From: Methylococcus mesophilus | Lineage (GTDB): Bacteria > Pseudomonadota > Gammaproteobacteria > Methylococcales > Methylococcaceae | Reading direction: 5' to 3' | NCBI RefSeq assembly: GCF_026247885.1 | Contig: NZ_CP110921.1 | Coordinates: 1,478,501-1,542,500, forward strand | Length of the DNA stretch: 64,000 nucleotides | In this document: one piece after another, positions 17,389-25,333 of the stretch | Numbering within the stretch: the first letter of the stretch is position 1 | Layout: each line of letters starts with the position of its first letter | The notes under the pieces: generated by a model | Seen by the model: only the letters and a program-made list of their open reading frames with translations | Databases searched by the model: none | Told to the model about the DNA's origin: nothing | Translations under genes and position numbers: made by a program

Positions 17389-17407
17389 GCGGGCACGGAC
17401 CGCCCGC
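17389..17407. terminator. Weak stem-loop between the cytochrome group and mxaD
   Basis: Arms GCGGGC/GCCCGC with a seven-base loop in the 48-bp gap between convergent genes. No T-run is present, so termination here is uncertain. Confidence 0.35.
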
Positions 17408-17421
17408 CTCGACGTAAAAAC

Positions 17422-17946
17422 TTATCTCCCGCTCTCAAGGCTTTTCTTGAGATTGTCCAACCCTGCGCGGAAGAACTTCTGCATCGCCGCCACGGCGGCC
17501 TCGTCGTTCAGCTCGTCCGGCGGGAAGTTGCCGGTATCGCCGCGGTAGAGCCGGCTTTTCCATTCGACCTGACTGCCGGTCTCGGTCGCCGTGAGCTTGA
17601 GTACGGCGGAGTAGGAACTGGCAGGCAGCGCCTTGACGTTGTCCTTGCCCAGCCGGTAGGTGTATTCGTGGGCCGCCGGGTCGTAGGCATCGAGTTCCTC
17701 GGTGAGTTGCTCTCCGTTGGGGAAATAGAGGGTACGCTTCTCGCCGGTGGCGTTGCCGCCGGTGCTTTCGCTCTTGGCCAGAGCGGGATTCCACTGGGCG
17801 ATGGTGCCGAAATCCTTCAAGGCGTTCCAGACCTTGTCGACGGGAGCCGCGATCTCCACGGTCTCGACGACCTTCTGGGGAGTGGGGCCGTGCGCCAGCG
17901 AAACGGAGGCGAACAACAGCGCGGCCAGGACCAGTATCGGTTTCAT
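17422..17946 (-). CDS. mxaD: MxaD, methanol oxidation accessory protein
   Basis: 174 residues. Signal peptide MKPILVLAALLFASVSLAHG; the rest is a SRPBCC/polyketide-cyclase-like fold (VVETVEIAAPVDKVWNALKDF, GEKRTLYFPNGEQLTEEL). MxaD is a periplasmic protein reported to help methanol dehydrogenase interact with cytochrome cL. It begins 18 bp after the mxaL stop and is the last gene of the operon. Confidence 0.92.
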   Translation of the reverse strand: MKPILVLAALLFASVSLAHGPTPQKVVETVEIAAPVDKVWNALKDFGTIAQWNPALAKSESTGGNATGEKRTLYFPNGEQLTEELDAYDPAAHEYTYRLGKDNVKALPASSYSAVLKLTATETGSQVEWKSRLYRGDTGNFPPDELNDEAAVAAMQKFFRAGLDNLKKSLESGR

Positions 17947-17964
17947 GAGGTTTCTCCTTGTTCT

Positions 17965-18936
17965 TCAGTTTGCGGTTGGAAATCGAAGGCGCGGGAGCAG
18001 CGTCCGCAGATACACTCCAGCCAGCACGCCGAGCGCCAGGGCAGCGGGAATCCAGCGGACGTCGGCGGCGACCCGCTGGCGGTGCGCCAATGCCGGTGCC
18101 GTGAGGGCACGGGCCAGCCCTTCCGGCGCCTCCAGGCGGTGGTAGCCCAGGCCGGCGGCTTCGGCGAGTTGCCGCAGATATGCCTCCTTGAGCTGGGACA
18201 GGTGTTCCGTGCCCCCGGCTCTTTCGCTGCCGAAGGGGGCGTTGCGGGCGTGGTAGCCCTCGATCTGCTCGGGCGGCAGTTCCGACAGGCCGAAGCTCGA
18301 GCGCTGCGGGACTTCGTCCTCGCCATAAACACCCGAGCGCCGGCCCGACTCGTCGTACTTGGGGATGGGCGAGAGCCCCGAGTCCCCGACCCCCACGATC
18401 AGCCCCCGGACCTTCCCGCTCAGATCGGCGAAATCGGGCCGGTAGCGCGGGTTGAGCGGCGGCGCCTCGTGGCCGTCGGTGACGAAGACCACGTCGGCGT
18501 CACCGCGCCCCAGCAGTTCCAGAGTGTTGCGCAGGCCCGCGGCGATCAGGCTGTCGGCAGCCCAGGCCATGCGCCAGTCGAGCTGTTCAATGGCAGCGCT
18601 GATGGCGGAAAAGCCGGCGCAGGTTTCGATCGGCTCGAACAGCAGCGCCGGCTCGCGTTCGGTGAAGACGCCCAGTCCCAGGGTGGAACCGCAGGGCAGG
18701 TCCGCCGCGGCGCGGATCAGGCTTTGCCGGACGAATTCCAGCCGCGACACGGCGCGCCCGCCTTGCCGGTAGTCCTCGACGTTCATGCTGCGGGTGATGT
18801 CGACGATGACGATGTGGCTGAACACCGGTCTCTCCAGCGCCAGCCGGAGTGGGAAACAGGCGGCCACGGCCAGGACGAGGGCCGCAATCAGGCCGGCGAA
18901 AACCGGATCGGCAACGCGCTGCCGCCAGATGCTCAA
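17965..18936 (-). CDS. mxaL: MxaL, methanol dehydrogenase calcium-insertion protein
   Basis: About 323 residues. An N-terminal membrane helix (DPVFAGLIAALVLAVAACF) leads into a von Willebrand factor A domain whose MIDAS is VDITRSMNVEDY (DxTxS), followed by DADVVFVTDGHEAPP; a second membrane helix lies near the C-terminus (RWIPAALALGVLAGVYL). MxaA, MxaK and MxaL are needed for calcium loading of methanol dehydrogenase. The start is taken as the TTG at 18936, which overlaps the mxaK stop (TTGA) and has GAGG upstream. A much longer open frame exists but its upstream part is mxaK read out of frame. Confidence 0.88.
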   Translation of the reverse strand: MSIWRQRVADPVFAGLIAALVLAVAACFPLRLALERPVFSHIVIVDITRSMNVEDYRQGGRAVSRLEFVRQSLIRAAADLPCGSTLGLGVFTEREPALLFEPIETCAGFSAISAAIEQLDWRMAWAADSLIAAGLRNTLELLGRGDADVVFVTDGHEAPPLNPRYRPDFADLSGKVRGLIVGVGDSGLSPIPKYDESGRRSGVYGEDEVPQRSSFGLSELPPEQIEGYHARNAPFGSERAGGTEHLSQLKEAYLRQLAEAAGLGYHRLEAPEGLARALTAPALAHRQRVAADVRWIPAALALGVLAGVYLRTLLPRLRFPTAN

Positions 18937-19496
18937 GGCAAGCCTCGCGGGAATCCGGGCAACCCGGTCCACAGCCGCTTGGATTCGGCCTTGGGCGGCT
19001 CGTCGTCGGCATTGCTGACCCGATCCATCTCCGGCATGAGGCGCATGGCCACTTCCAGGTTGTATTTGGCATCCCAGTGGCCGGGCGCCAGCAGCAGGGT
19101 GCGCCGGTAGGCTTCCTTGGCCAGTTCGGCGAAGATCCGGGCCTGGTCGATTTCCGATTTTTCGACGCGGTCCAGAGCCTGGGCAAGCTGCAGATTGCCC
19201 TGGTTGTAATACACGTCGGCGCGGAAGGGCGCATCGCCCTGGGTCTCCAGCAGGTTCAGCAGCTCCAGCGCATCGCCGAAGCGCTCGTGCCGCACGAAAT
19301 ACACGGCGCGCGCCAACAAGACCGAATAAGATGCCGCCGCCAGCCGTTCCGGGGCGATGTCGTGCCCGCCCAGCAGCTCCGCAACATCGGCATTGGCCGC
19401 CGCGGCCTTCCGCCATTGCCTGAGCTCCAGCAGCGCCGACAAGGCCAGCATCAGGGCCAGTCCGGCTGCGATCCGAACGCGCCAATCGCCTCTCAC
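18933..19496 (-). CDS. mxaK: MxaK, methanol dehydrogenase maturation protein
   Basis: About 187 residues from the GTG at 19496, which overlaps the mxaC stop (GTGA). One N-terminal membrane helix (IAAGLALMLALSALLEL) is followed by helical repeats with TPR character (YYNQGNLQLAQALDRVEKSEIDQ, AYRRTLLLAPGHWDAKYNLEVAMRLM). This matches MxaK, which works with MxaA and MxaL in calcium insertion. Residues upstream of the GTG in the open frame are mxaC out of frame. Confidence 0.88.
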   Translation of the reverse strand: MRGDWRVRIAAGLALMLALSALLELRQWRKAAAANADVAELLGGHDIAPERLAAASYSVLLARAVYFVRHERFGDALELLNLLETQGDAPFRADVYYNQGNLQLAQALDRVEKSEIDQARIFAELAKEAYRRTLLLAPGHWDAKYNLEVAMRLMPEMDRVSNADDEPPKAESKRLWTGLPGFPRGLP

Positions 19497-20476
19497 CGCG
19501 CCACCTCCATGCCCTTCGCGGCGACCAGCCAGGCCAGCGCCAGCGCCGCCGCCAGATAACAAAAGGCTTGCAGATCCCGCCGCGGCACCCGCTCGGCATA
19601 GCGCAGCGGCCGCTGCTCCTCGCGGTCGACGTCGGCGATGGCGCGCTTCAGGGCGTCGGCGTCTTCCGCCTCGTAGGCGCGGTAGGGGATGCCTAAACTG
19701 CTGAAAAAGAGATGCAGATAGCGCTCGGGCCGCGCCTGGGCGTTGTCGTCCTCCGGGTTGTCCGGAGTTTCGAAGATACCGTGGCTGCCCGCGGTGCGCA
19801 GGAATATCCAGTACAGCCGTATGCCCTTCTCCTTGAACCAGCGGCGCAGCTTCAGCTCGCTGTCCGGGTCCACCTCGGCGGCGCCGTCGGACACCAGCAG
19901 GACGATGCGCGAACCTGCGGTCGGCTCGTCGCCGAAATACGAAAGCGCCATCGCCAGGCCCTTGCTCACATGCGTCTGCGCCAAGCCCGGCAGCTTCATG
20001 GCGTGGACCGCCGCCAGCACCGCAGCCTTGTTATCGGTCAGCGGCAGCACGAACAGCGGAGAGGTGCTGAAAGCGGCGACCCCGACCAGATCGTTGCGTC
20101 CGCTCGAGACGAAGCCGCTCAAGAGGCGCTCGGCCGCGGCGGACTTGGATTCCTCACCCCCCGCGGGGGTCCGCCCGGCGAAGCTGTCGTCCATGCTGCG
20201 GCTGCGGTCCAGCAGCAGCACCAAGTGGGCGCCGTAGCCCGTGCGTTCGACCGTGTACTCGCGCCGGTGCAGGCCCGCGCTGCCCAGCAGCAGAGCCAGG
20301 ATGGCGCCGGCGCCGGCCACGCGCAGACTCAGGTCCACGGCACGCGATGCGGCATCGGCGGGCAACAGTGCGTGCCAGGAGCACGGGGCGGGACGCAGCG
20401 GCAGCCGCCACAACGGAAGCAGCGTCAGCGGCAGGCCCCACAGCCAGTACGGCGTGTCCAGCGCCCAATCGGTCAT
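19493..20476 (-). CDS. mxaC: MxaC, VWA-domain maturation protein
   Basis: 327 residues. N-terminal membrane region (YWLWGLPLTLLPLWRLPL and a second hydrophobic stretch), then a von Willebrand factor A domain with MIDAS LLLDRSRSMDDSF and VLLVSDGAAEVDP, and a C-terminal membrane helix (AFCYLAAALALAWLVA). Same architecture as MxaL and as BatA-type proteins that accompany MoxR ATPases. ATG overlaps the mxaA stop (ATGA). Confidence 0.9.
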   Translation of the reverse strand: MTDWALDTPYWLWGLPLTLLPLWRLPLRPAPCSWHALLPADAASRAVDLSLRVAGAGAILALLLGSAGLHRREYTVERTGYGAHLVLLLDRSRSMDDSFAGRTPAGGEESKSAAAERLLSGFVSSGRNDLVGVAAFSTSPLFVLPLTDNKAAVLAAVHAMKLPGLAQTHVSKGLAMALSYFGDEPTAGSRIVLLVSDGAAEVDPDSELKLRRWFKEKGIRLYWIFLRTAGSHGIFETPDNPEDDNAQARPERYLHLFFSSLGIPYRAYEAEDADALKRAIADVDREEQRPLRYAERVPRRDLQAFCYLAAALALAWLVAAKGMEVAR

Positions 20477-21375
20477 GGCCGCCTCCTTTCGGCAAGCTGG
20501 CAGGAACGGGCCAACGCCTCCATGCGCATCAGGTCGAACGGCGGCACCGGTGCGCCCTCCCCGAAGAAGACTTCGTACGATGCCAGGAAGAAATCCCGGA
20601 TCTCATTGCGTAAAGGATCGTAGGCCGGATGGCCCCGGAAGAACTCGTCCAGCCCTTCGATGAACAGCGGCTCGGCTAAAGTTTGATTGAATGCTTGATG
20701 CAGACAGGAAAAACCTTTGAGCAAGGCTTCCCGGCTGTCTTCCTGTCCGCGCAGGCGCCGCAGCATCCGGCAGGCCTCGGCGAAGTAACGGCCGCGCAGG
20801 CCGAACGGCAGCCAGGCGCCCAGATAGGCCCACCAGGCCAGCGCGCCCGTGGCTGCGAGGCCGGAACTGACGCTCGCGGCGGCAGGGCCAAGAGTCGGCA
20901 GCGGCGCCGGTGCGGCGTCCGGGCGCATCGACAGGCCTTCCGCGCGCAGCACCGACAGTTCCCGGATCGGCGCGGTGGTGAAAGTCCAGTCCGGGACCGC
21001 CAACCGCTCGCCCGAACCGGCCAATTGCAGCTCGAAGCCGGGAATCGTGAGGTTCTTCACTTCCAGGGGCGCATAGAAGGTCTGGTATTCCAGCGTCAGT
21101 ATCCGGCGCTTGCCATCGCGGTGAACTTCGACCCGCCGCAGCATCAGCCAGCGGTTGATCCAGCCTTCCCTGGGCAGGGACGCAGCCTCTATCCCCTGCC
21201 CCGCATCGGTTTCAATCCGCACTTCGTGGCGTATGAGATCGCCGATGACGTAGCCGAAGGCGCGGGGCGTGTCGAACGCGAATGCCCTCACACCGGGCGG
21301 CAACTCGGCGGCCGGCGCCAGGCAGCACCACAGCCCCAGGAGGAGAGATATCGAATGGCGAAGCACCGGCAACAT
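20473..21375 (-). CDS. mxaA: MxaA, methanol dehydrogenase calcium-insertion protein
   Basis: About 300 residues. Signal peptide MLPVLRHSISLLLGLWCCLAPAA, a periplasmic beta-rich part with GYVIGDLIRHEVRIE, one membrane helix (ATGALAWWAYLGAWLPFGL) and a cytoplasmic helical tail. This is the usual MxaA layout. The ATG at 21375 shares one base with the mxaS stop (TGATG). The frame is open 156 bases further upstream, but that part overlaps mxaS and gives no signal peptide. Confidence 0.88.
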   Translation of the reverse strand: MLPVLRHSISLLLGLWCCLAPAAELPPGVRAFAFDTPRAFGYVIGDLIRHEVRIETDAGQGIEAASLPREGWINRWLMLRRVEVHRDGKRRILTLEYQTFYAPLEVKNLTIPGFELQLAGSGERLAVPDWTFTTAPIRELSVLRAEGLSMRPDAAPAPLPTLGPAAASVSSGLAATGALAWWAYLGAWLPFGLRGRYFAEACRMLRRLRGQEDSREALLKGFSCLHQAFNQTLAEPLFIEGLDEFFRGHPAYDPLRNEIRDFFLASYEVFFGEGAPVPPFDLMRMEALARSCQLAERRRP

Positions 21376-22217
21376 CAGCCTGCATGGAAATAGCGGGTGA
21401 CCGCGTCGGGATCGAAACCGCCGGACAGAAACAGCGGTTCCCTGCCGAAGCCGCGCAGCGTCGCCACCAAACGGTCGCGGCGCTCCTGGAAGGTCTGCGA
21501 CAAGCGGGTGCGCAAGGCTGGTCGCAGCCACATCAGCCGCTCCATGCCGTTCTCCATGTCCTGCATCCGGGCCAGACCGGAAGCCTCCGGCGCCGACTCC
21601 TCCGGGTCCCAGAGCACCACCGGCACGACGTCGTGATGCGCCAGCGACTCCATGACCTGTTTCAAGAAGCCCAAGGGAAAGTGAAAATCCGACAGCAGGA
21701 ACACCAATCCGCGCCGCGACGGCATATAGCGGACCGCGTGCAACAGCCCGCGCGCGCTGCCGCCCGTAGGCCGGAAACCGCGCAGACGCTCCGCCAGCTT
21801 CAATGCCGCACCCACCTGCCGGGTCGGCGGCAGCAGGAAATCCGGAGCGCTGCGGTCGGACAGCCCGACGAAGCCCATGGCATCCCCTGTCCGGTTCGAG
21901 GACAGCGCCAGTCCCTCGGTGAAATCCGCCAGCCAGGCCGTTTTCGACACGCGCCCGCGGTAGCCCATCGAGGCGGACAAGTCCGCCAAGGCGTAAACCG
22001 CGATGCGCCCTCGCTGCTCGTGCAGGCGTACCCAGAAGTGCCCGGCGGGGTCGCCGAGGCTGGCCCGCAGATGCAGCCTGCGGGGATCGGGATGCGCCTG
22101 AAACGGCACCAGCCGCTGAAAGGCATGCACGCCGCCGCCCTGCCGGCTGGGATGGGCGCCCGGCTGGACGCCGTCGGTTCGCCAGGCCAGCCGGTAATGG
22201 AATTCCTTGCGCTTCAT
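21375..22217 (-). CDS. mxaS: MxaS, DUF58 protein of the MoxR-associated set
   Basis: 280 residues starting MKRKEFHYRLAW at 22217, overlapping the mxaR stop (ATGA). It carries the DUF58/VWA-like core: VYALADLSASMGYRG, then GLVFLLSDFHFP. No membrane helix or signal peptide is seen, so it is probably cytoplasmic or peripheral. DUF58 proteins partner MoxR ATPases in metal-centre or complex maturation. The frame is open far upstream into mxaR in another register; that extension is not real. Confidence 0.88.
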   Translation of the reverse strand: MKRKEFHYRLAWRTDGVQPGAHPSRQGGGVHAFQRLVPFQAHPDPRRLHLRASLGDPAGHFWVRLHEQRGRIAVYALADLSASMGYRGRVSKTAWLADFTEGLALSSNRTGDAMGFVGLSDRSAPDFLLPPTRQVGAALKLAERLRGFRPTGGSARGLLHAVRYMPSRRGLVFLLSDFHFPLGFLKQVMESLAHHDVVPVVLWDPEESAPEASGLARMQDMENGMERLMWLRPALRTRLSQTFQERRDRLVATLRGFGREPLFLSGGFDPDAVTRYFHAG

Positions 22218-23233
22218 GGCGCCGCGATCTGGCGGATCAGCTTGCCCACCAGCTCCGGAATCAGCTCGGCGCGGCGGTATTCGTAGACCGGTTTGAGGAA
22301 GATGCGGTGGCCGACCGCCGGGGCGAACACGTATTGCACGTCCTCCGGCTCGACCCGGTCCCGGCCGCTCAACCAAGCCTGCACCCGCGCCAGCCGGACC
22401 AGGTAGCTCATGCCGCGGGGGCTGGCGCCGGCCTCGATCATGTCGCCGGAATCCGCCTCGTGCTGAACGATGCCGAAATCCTCCGGCCGCCGGGTCGCGC
22501 GCCAGAGATCCTGCACGTAGGCTCTGAGACGGGCGCTGACGTGGATGCCGCCTTGCAGGACGTCGGCGATGCCGTTGAGTTCGCGGAACGAGAGCGTATC
22601 GGCCGGCGCGGACTCGACCAGCCGGTCGGGATCGTAGAAGCGCGGGTCGAACAGGATTTGGTCGATATGCGCCGCATCGGTCGGCGGCTCGATGGCGATT
22701 TCGAGCATGAAGCGGTCGCGCGCGGCCGCGGGCAGCTCGAAGGTCTCCTCCTTTTCCACCCGGTTGCGGTCGGCGAACACCTGCAGGTGGGGAAACCGGA
22801 ACTCGCGGTTGAAGGCCGACACGCTGCGCTCGGCCATGACCCGCAGCAACAGGGAATGCACCTGGGGCCGGGCACGGTTGATCTCGTTGAAGAAGAAGAT
22901 GGAAAGCTGCTCGCCGTGCTTGAGCAAGGGCCCCGGCGCGACGCCCGGCCGGCCGTGCTCGTCCAGGTAGGTGTAATAGACCAGATCGTTCGGCATCAGG
23001 TCGATAGTGCCCTCGATCCGCTCGTAGTCGCCGCCGATGCCGCGCGCCACCGCACGGAGCAAGGTCGTCTTGCCGACGCCGACGCCGCCTTCCAGCAGCG
23101 CATGGCCGCGGGCGAACACGGCCAGGGTCAGCAGCCGGATCGGGCGATCCTGCCCGAGCACGACTTGCCGCAGACCCTGTTCGAAGCGCTGGGCGCGTTC
23201 CAGGCTGTCGGCAAGTGGGTTGTCTAGATTCAT
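22214..23233 (-). CDS. mxaR: MxaR, MoxR-family AAA+ ATPase
   Basis: 339 residues from ATG 23233 (MNLDNPLADSLERAQ). Walker A is GGVGVGKTTLLRA, Walker B is IFFFNEINRA (with Asn-Glu in place of the usual Asp-Glu), and an arginine-finger region follows. It is the founding MoxR-type member of methanol oxidation clusters and likely powers remodelling of methanol dehydrogenase together with MxaS, MxaC and MxaL. 222 bp containing a palindromic repeat separate it from mxaI. Confidence 0.92.
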   Translation of the reverse strand: MNLDNPLADSLERAQRFEQGLRQVVLGQDRPIRLLTLAVFARGHALLEGGVGVGKTTLLRAVARGIGGDYERIEGTIDLMPNDLVYYTYLDEHGRPGVAPGPLLKHGEQLSIFFFNEINRARPQVHSLLLRVMAERSVSAFNREFRFPHLQVFADRNRVEKEETFELPAAARDRFMLEIAIEPPTDAAHIDQILFDPRFYDPDRLVESAPADTLSFRELNGIADVLQGGIHVSARLRAYVQDLWRATRRPEDFGIVQHEADSGDMIEAGASPRGMSYLVRLARVQAWLSGRDRVEPEDVQYVFAPAVGHRIFLKPVYEYRRAELIPELVGKLIRQIAAP

Positions 23234-23304
23234 GAGTGAATGCCGATCGGCGGGCTTCAAGATTGAGGCGGGTTTGGACAATCCGCCCAAAGCGTCTGGC
23301 AATC

Positions 23305-23399
23305 GTCATACCGGCAGGGAATGCCGGTATCCAGGTCACAGGGATGTGCAGGGCCGCCCTCCATGGCCTCTGGGTTCCGGCGGTCCCTGCCGGAACGAC
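23305..23399. repeat. Palindromic dispersed repeat, copy 1 (after mxaI)
   Basis: About 95 bp. The left end (GTCATACCGGCAGGGAATG) is an imperfect inverted copy of the right end (...CCCTGCCGGAACGAC), so the RNA can fold into a long hairpin. The centre CTCCATGGCCTCTGG matches copy 2 at 25201-25299. It lies 57 bp after the mxaI stop. No coding capacity. Confidence 0.8.
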
Positions 23400-23455
23400 G
23401 CGCGTTTCTTAAACTGACGGTGCCAAGCATTCAGCGGCGACGCATACCGCTCCCG

Positions 23456-23740
23456 TCATTTGATGTCTTCAACCTTGTAGACGAACTTGCCGGTCCTGGC
23501 GTAGTTCTCCACGCGCTTCTGGTTGCGCGCTTCCATCGCCTTGATCGACTCCGACTGCTTGTTGAGCTCGTTCGGATCGTGCTTGGGGTCGTACTTGCTG
23601 CCGGCGACCTTGTCCGGAAAACCGGGCTTGGGCTCCCAGCACACGCCGGGCGCCTTGCAATTGGTGCCGTCGTAGGCTTGGGCGCCCGTAGCGAACAGGG
23701 CGGCGGCTGCAGCCACCGCGAGAGTCGTTTTCTGCATCAT
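23456..23740 (-). CDS. mxaI: Methanol dehydrogenase small (beta) subunit
   Basis: 94 residues: signal peptide MMQKTTLAVAAAAALFATGAQA, then a 72-residue mature chain that begins YDGTNCKAPGVCWEPKPGFP (two cysteines that form a disulfide in the family) and ends in a lysine-rich helix (KAMEARNQKRVENY). It wraps around MxaF in the alpha2beta2 enzyme in the periplasm. An AGGAGG-like site precedes the ATG. It follows mxaG by 40 bp. Confidence 0.97.
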   Translation of the reverse strand: MMQKTTLAVAAAAALFATGAQAYDGTNCKAPGVCWEPKPGFPDKVAGSKYDPKHDPNELNKQSESIKAMEARNQKRVENYARTGKFVYKVEDIK

Positions 23741-23780
23741 GAGGAAGTCCTCCTGTTGGGGGTAGAGATTGCGGGAGATA

Positions 23781-24260
23781 TCACTTCAGCCATTCGGCCT
23801 TGGCGGGATCGCCTTTATAGACGCTGCGCGTCCAGGCCATGACCTTGAGCATGTCGTCGTTGTTCAGGTTGACGTATTGCGGCCCCATCATGCCCTGGGC
23901 GCCGCCGAACAGAATTTCGAACAAACCCGCGTCGGTGGCCGCACGGGGGTAGGTCCAATAATCGTCCGCCAAACCCGGCCCGAGTTTGCCTTCGGCCTCA
24001 TGGCCGTGGCAGCCGGAGCAGGCCGACAGATACAGGCTATGGCCTTTATCGATGGCATCCTTGTTGCCGTTATAGGGGTTCTTGCCGGTCTGCAGGAACT
24101 GCTTGACGGCCTCGGTATCGCCTCCCGCCTTGGCATAGGACAAGTCCAGCGTCTCGCCGGTGATGGCGTGGCGCAGGGTGATGTCCGCCTGCACGGGCAG
24201 TGCCAGCAAACCGGCGGCGCACAAACCGGCCGCGCCGAGTTTCACTCTTCTAAGATTCAT
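23781..24260 (-). CDS. mxaG: Cytochrome cL, electron acceptor of methanol dehydrogenase
   Basis: 159 residues. Signal peptide MNLRRVKLGAAGLCAAGLLALPVQA, then a class I cytochrome c with haem site CSGCH and the acidic, tryptophan-containing surroundings typical of cL (LADDYWTYPRAATDAGLFEILFGGAQGMMGPQ; the methionines there include the probable axial ligand). It accepts electrons from the PQQ of MxaF and passes them to a class I c cytochrome. The ATG at 24260 is four bases after the mxaJ stop. It is shorter than some cL proteins, which have longer C-terminal tails. Confidence 0.95.
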   Translation of the reverse strand: MNLRRVKLGAAGLCAAGLLALPVQADITLRHAITGETLDLSYAKAGGDTEAVKQFLQTGKNPYNGNKDAIDKGHSLYLSACSGCHGHEAEGKLGPGLADDYWTYPRAATDAGLFEILFGGAQGMMGPQYVNLNNDDMLKVMAWTRSVYKGDPAKAEWLK

Positions 24261-24264
24261 TTCT

Positions 24265-25137
24265 TCAGCCTTTCCTTTGATCGTTGGAAGCCGTCTTGGC
24301 CGGCTTTTCATCCAGGGGCAGCAGCGGAATGCCTTCCGCCTTGAGCACCGCATTCACTTCCTTGCCGTGTTTGGCCAGGACCTGGTCGATCTGCTTGAGC
24401 AGAGCCTCCTCGCCTTTGCGCACGCCGATGGCGGTCGAGTAGTGATGCGGCACCTTCTCGCCGTCGGAACGCAGGTTGTCGTCCGGGATGACCGTCATGG
24501 CCAGCCCCTGCCCCGCGTCCTTGACGTAGCGCGCCGCCGCCGGCCCCCACAGCACCGCGACTTCGGCGTTGCCGTTGGCGACTTCCGCCACCAGCTTGGC
24601 CGGGTCGTAGCGCACATACTGGTTGCGCCGCGACTTGAAACCGACCAGTGAGTGCATGTAGTTGAACATGTCGTTATAGCGGCCGATCTTGCGGATCATC
24701 GTCTCGGCCGGGGTGTCCGGCATGAACGCGATCTGCTTCACAGTCTTCAGCGCCGGGCTGTTCCAGTCCTTGATGTTCAGCCCCTTGTCCTTGCGGTATA
24801 CGAAGACGTAGCCGGACCGGTAATACGGCGTGCTGGTCAACATCCGCGGATCGCCTGCGTCGACGCCGATGACCACGTCGCACAAGCCCTTGTCCAGGGA
24901 ATCACGGACGAAATAGCGGGCGTCCGTCCACCACACGTTCTCGACCGGTCGCCCCAACTCCTTTCCGATGAGCTCGGCCAGCTTGTTTTCGAAGCCCTGG
25001 CCGGCCTTGTCCGAATACGGCATCTCGTTTTCCGCGGAGCAGACTTTGAGCGGCTCCGCATTCTTCGCTGCCTGCACGCCGCCCGAAACCGCGAGGGCAG
25101 CGATCAGCCCCGCGGCGGCAATACGGTTCATTCGCAT
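24265..25137 (-). CDS. mxaJ: MxaJ, periplasmic binding-protein-like accessory factor
   Basis: 290 residues. Signal peptide up to about VQAA, then a type-II periplasmic binding-protein fold: PLKVCSAENEMPYSDK, CDVVIGVDAGDPRML, and NAEVAVLWGPAAARYV. MxaJ is needed for full methanol dehydrogenase activity and may act as a chaperone; its ligand is not established. It is separated from mxaF by 196 bp that contain a palindromic repeat. Confidence 0.94.
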   Translation of the reverse strand: MRMNRIAAAGLIAALAVSGGVQAAKNAEPLKVCSAENEMPYSDKAGQGFENKLAELIGKELGRPVENVWWTDARYFVRDSLDKGLCDVVIGVDAGDPRMLTSTPYYRSGYVFVYRKDKGLNIKDWNSPALKTVKQIAFMPDTPAETMIRKIGRYNDMFNYMHSLVGFKSRRNQYVRYDPAKLVAEVANGNAEVAVLWGPAAARYVKDAGQGLAMTVIPDDNLRSDGEKVPHHYSTAIGVRKGEEALLKQIDQVLAKHGKEVNAVLKAEGIPLLPLDEKPAKTASNDQRKG

Positions 25138-25200
25138 GATTTATCCTTATCAATGGCAAAGGGTGGAATCAGCCCCGCAGCAATGCCCTTCAACTGATCC

Positions 25201-25299
25201 GTCATGCCGGCAGGGAAGCCGGCATCCAGGACACAAGGACGTGATCCCGGTCGGTGCCTTCCATGGCTTCTGGATTCCGGCGTTCCATGCCGGAATGAC
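25201..25299. repeat. Palindromic dispersed repeat, copy 2 (after mxaF)
   Basis: About 99 bp, same family as 23305-23399. Left end GTCATGCCGGCAGGGAAGCC and right end GCGTTCCATGCCGGAATGAC are imperfect inverted copies. The centre TTCCATGGCTTCTGGATTCC aligns with copy 1. It lies about 35 bp after the mxaF stop, inside the operon. Confidence 0.8.
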
Positions 25300-25333
25300 G
25301 ACATGCAGCTTCCGAGGGATGCCCCCGTTCGAC

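Noticed and set aside
17965..19599. 544-codon frame that would fuse extra residues to MxaL
   Set aside because: The upstream 220 codons are mxaK and mxaC read out of frame. MxaL has its usual length when started at the TTG overlapping the mxaK stop.
21375..23339. 654-codon frame that would extend MxaS
   Set aside because: The first ~374 codons overlap mxaR in another register; the overlap start at 22217 gives the normal MxaS.
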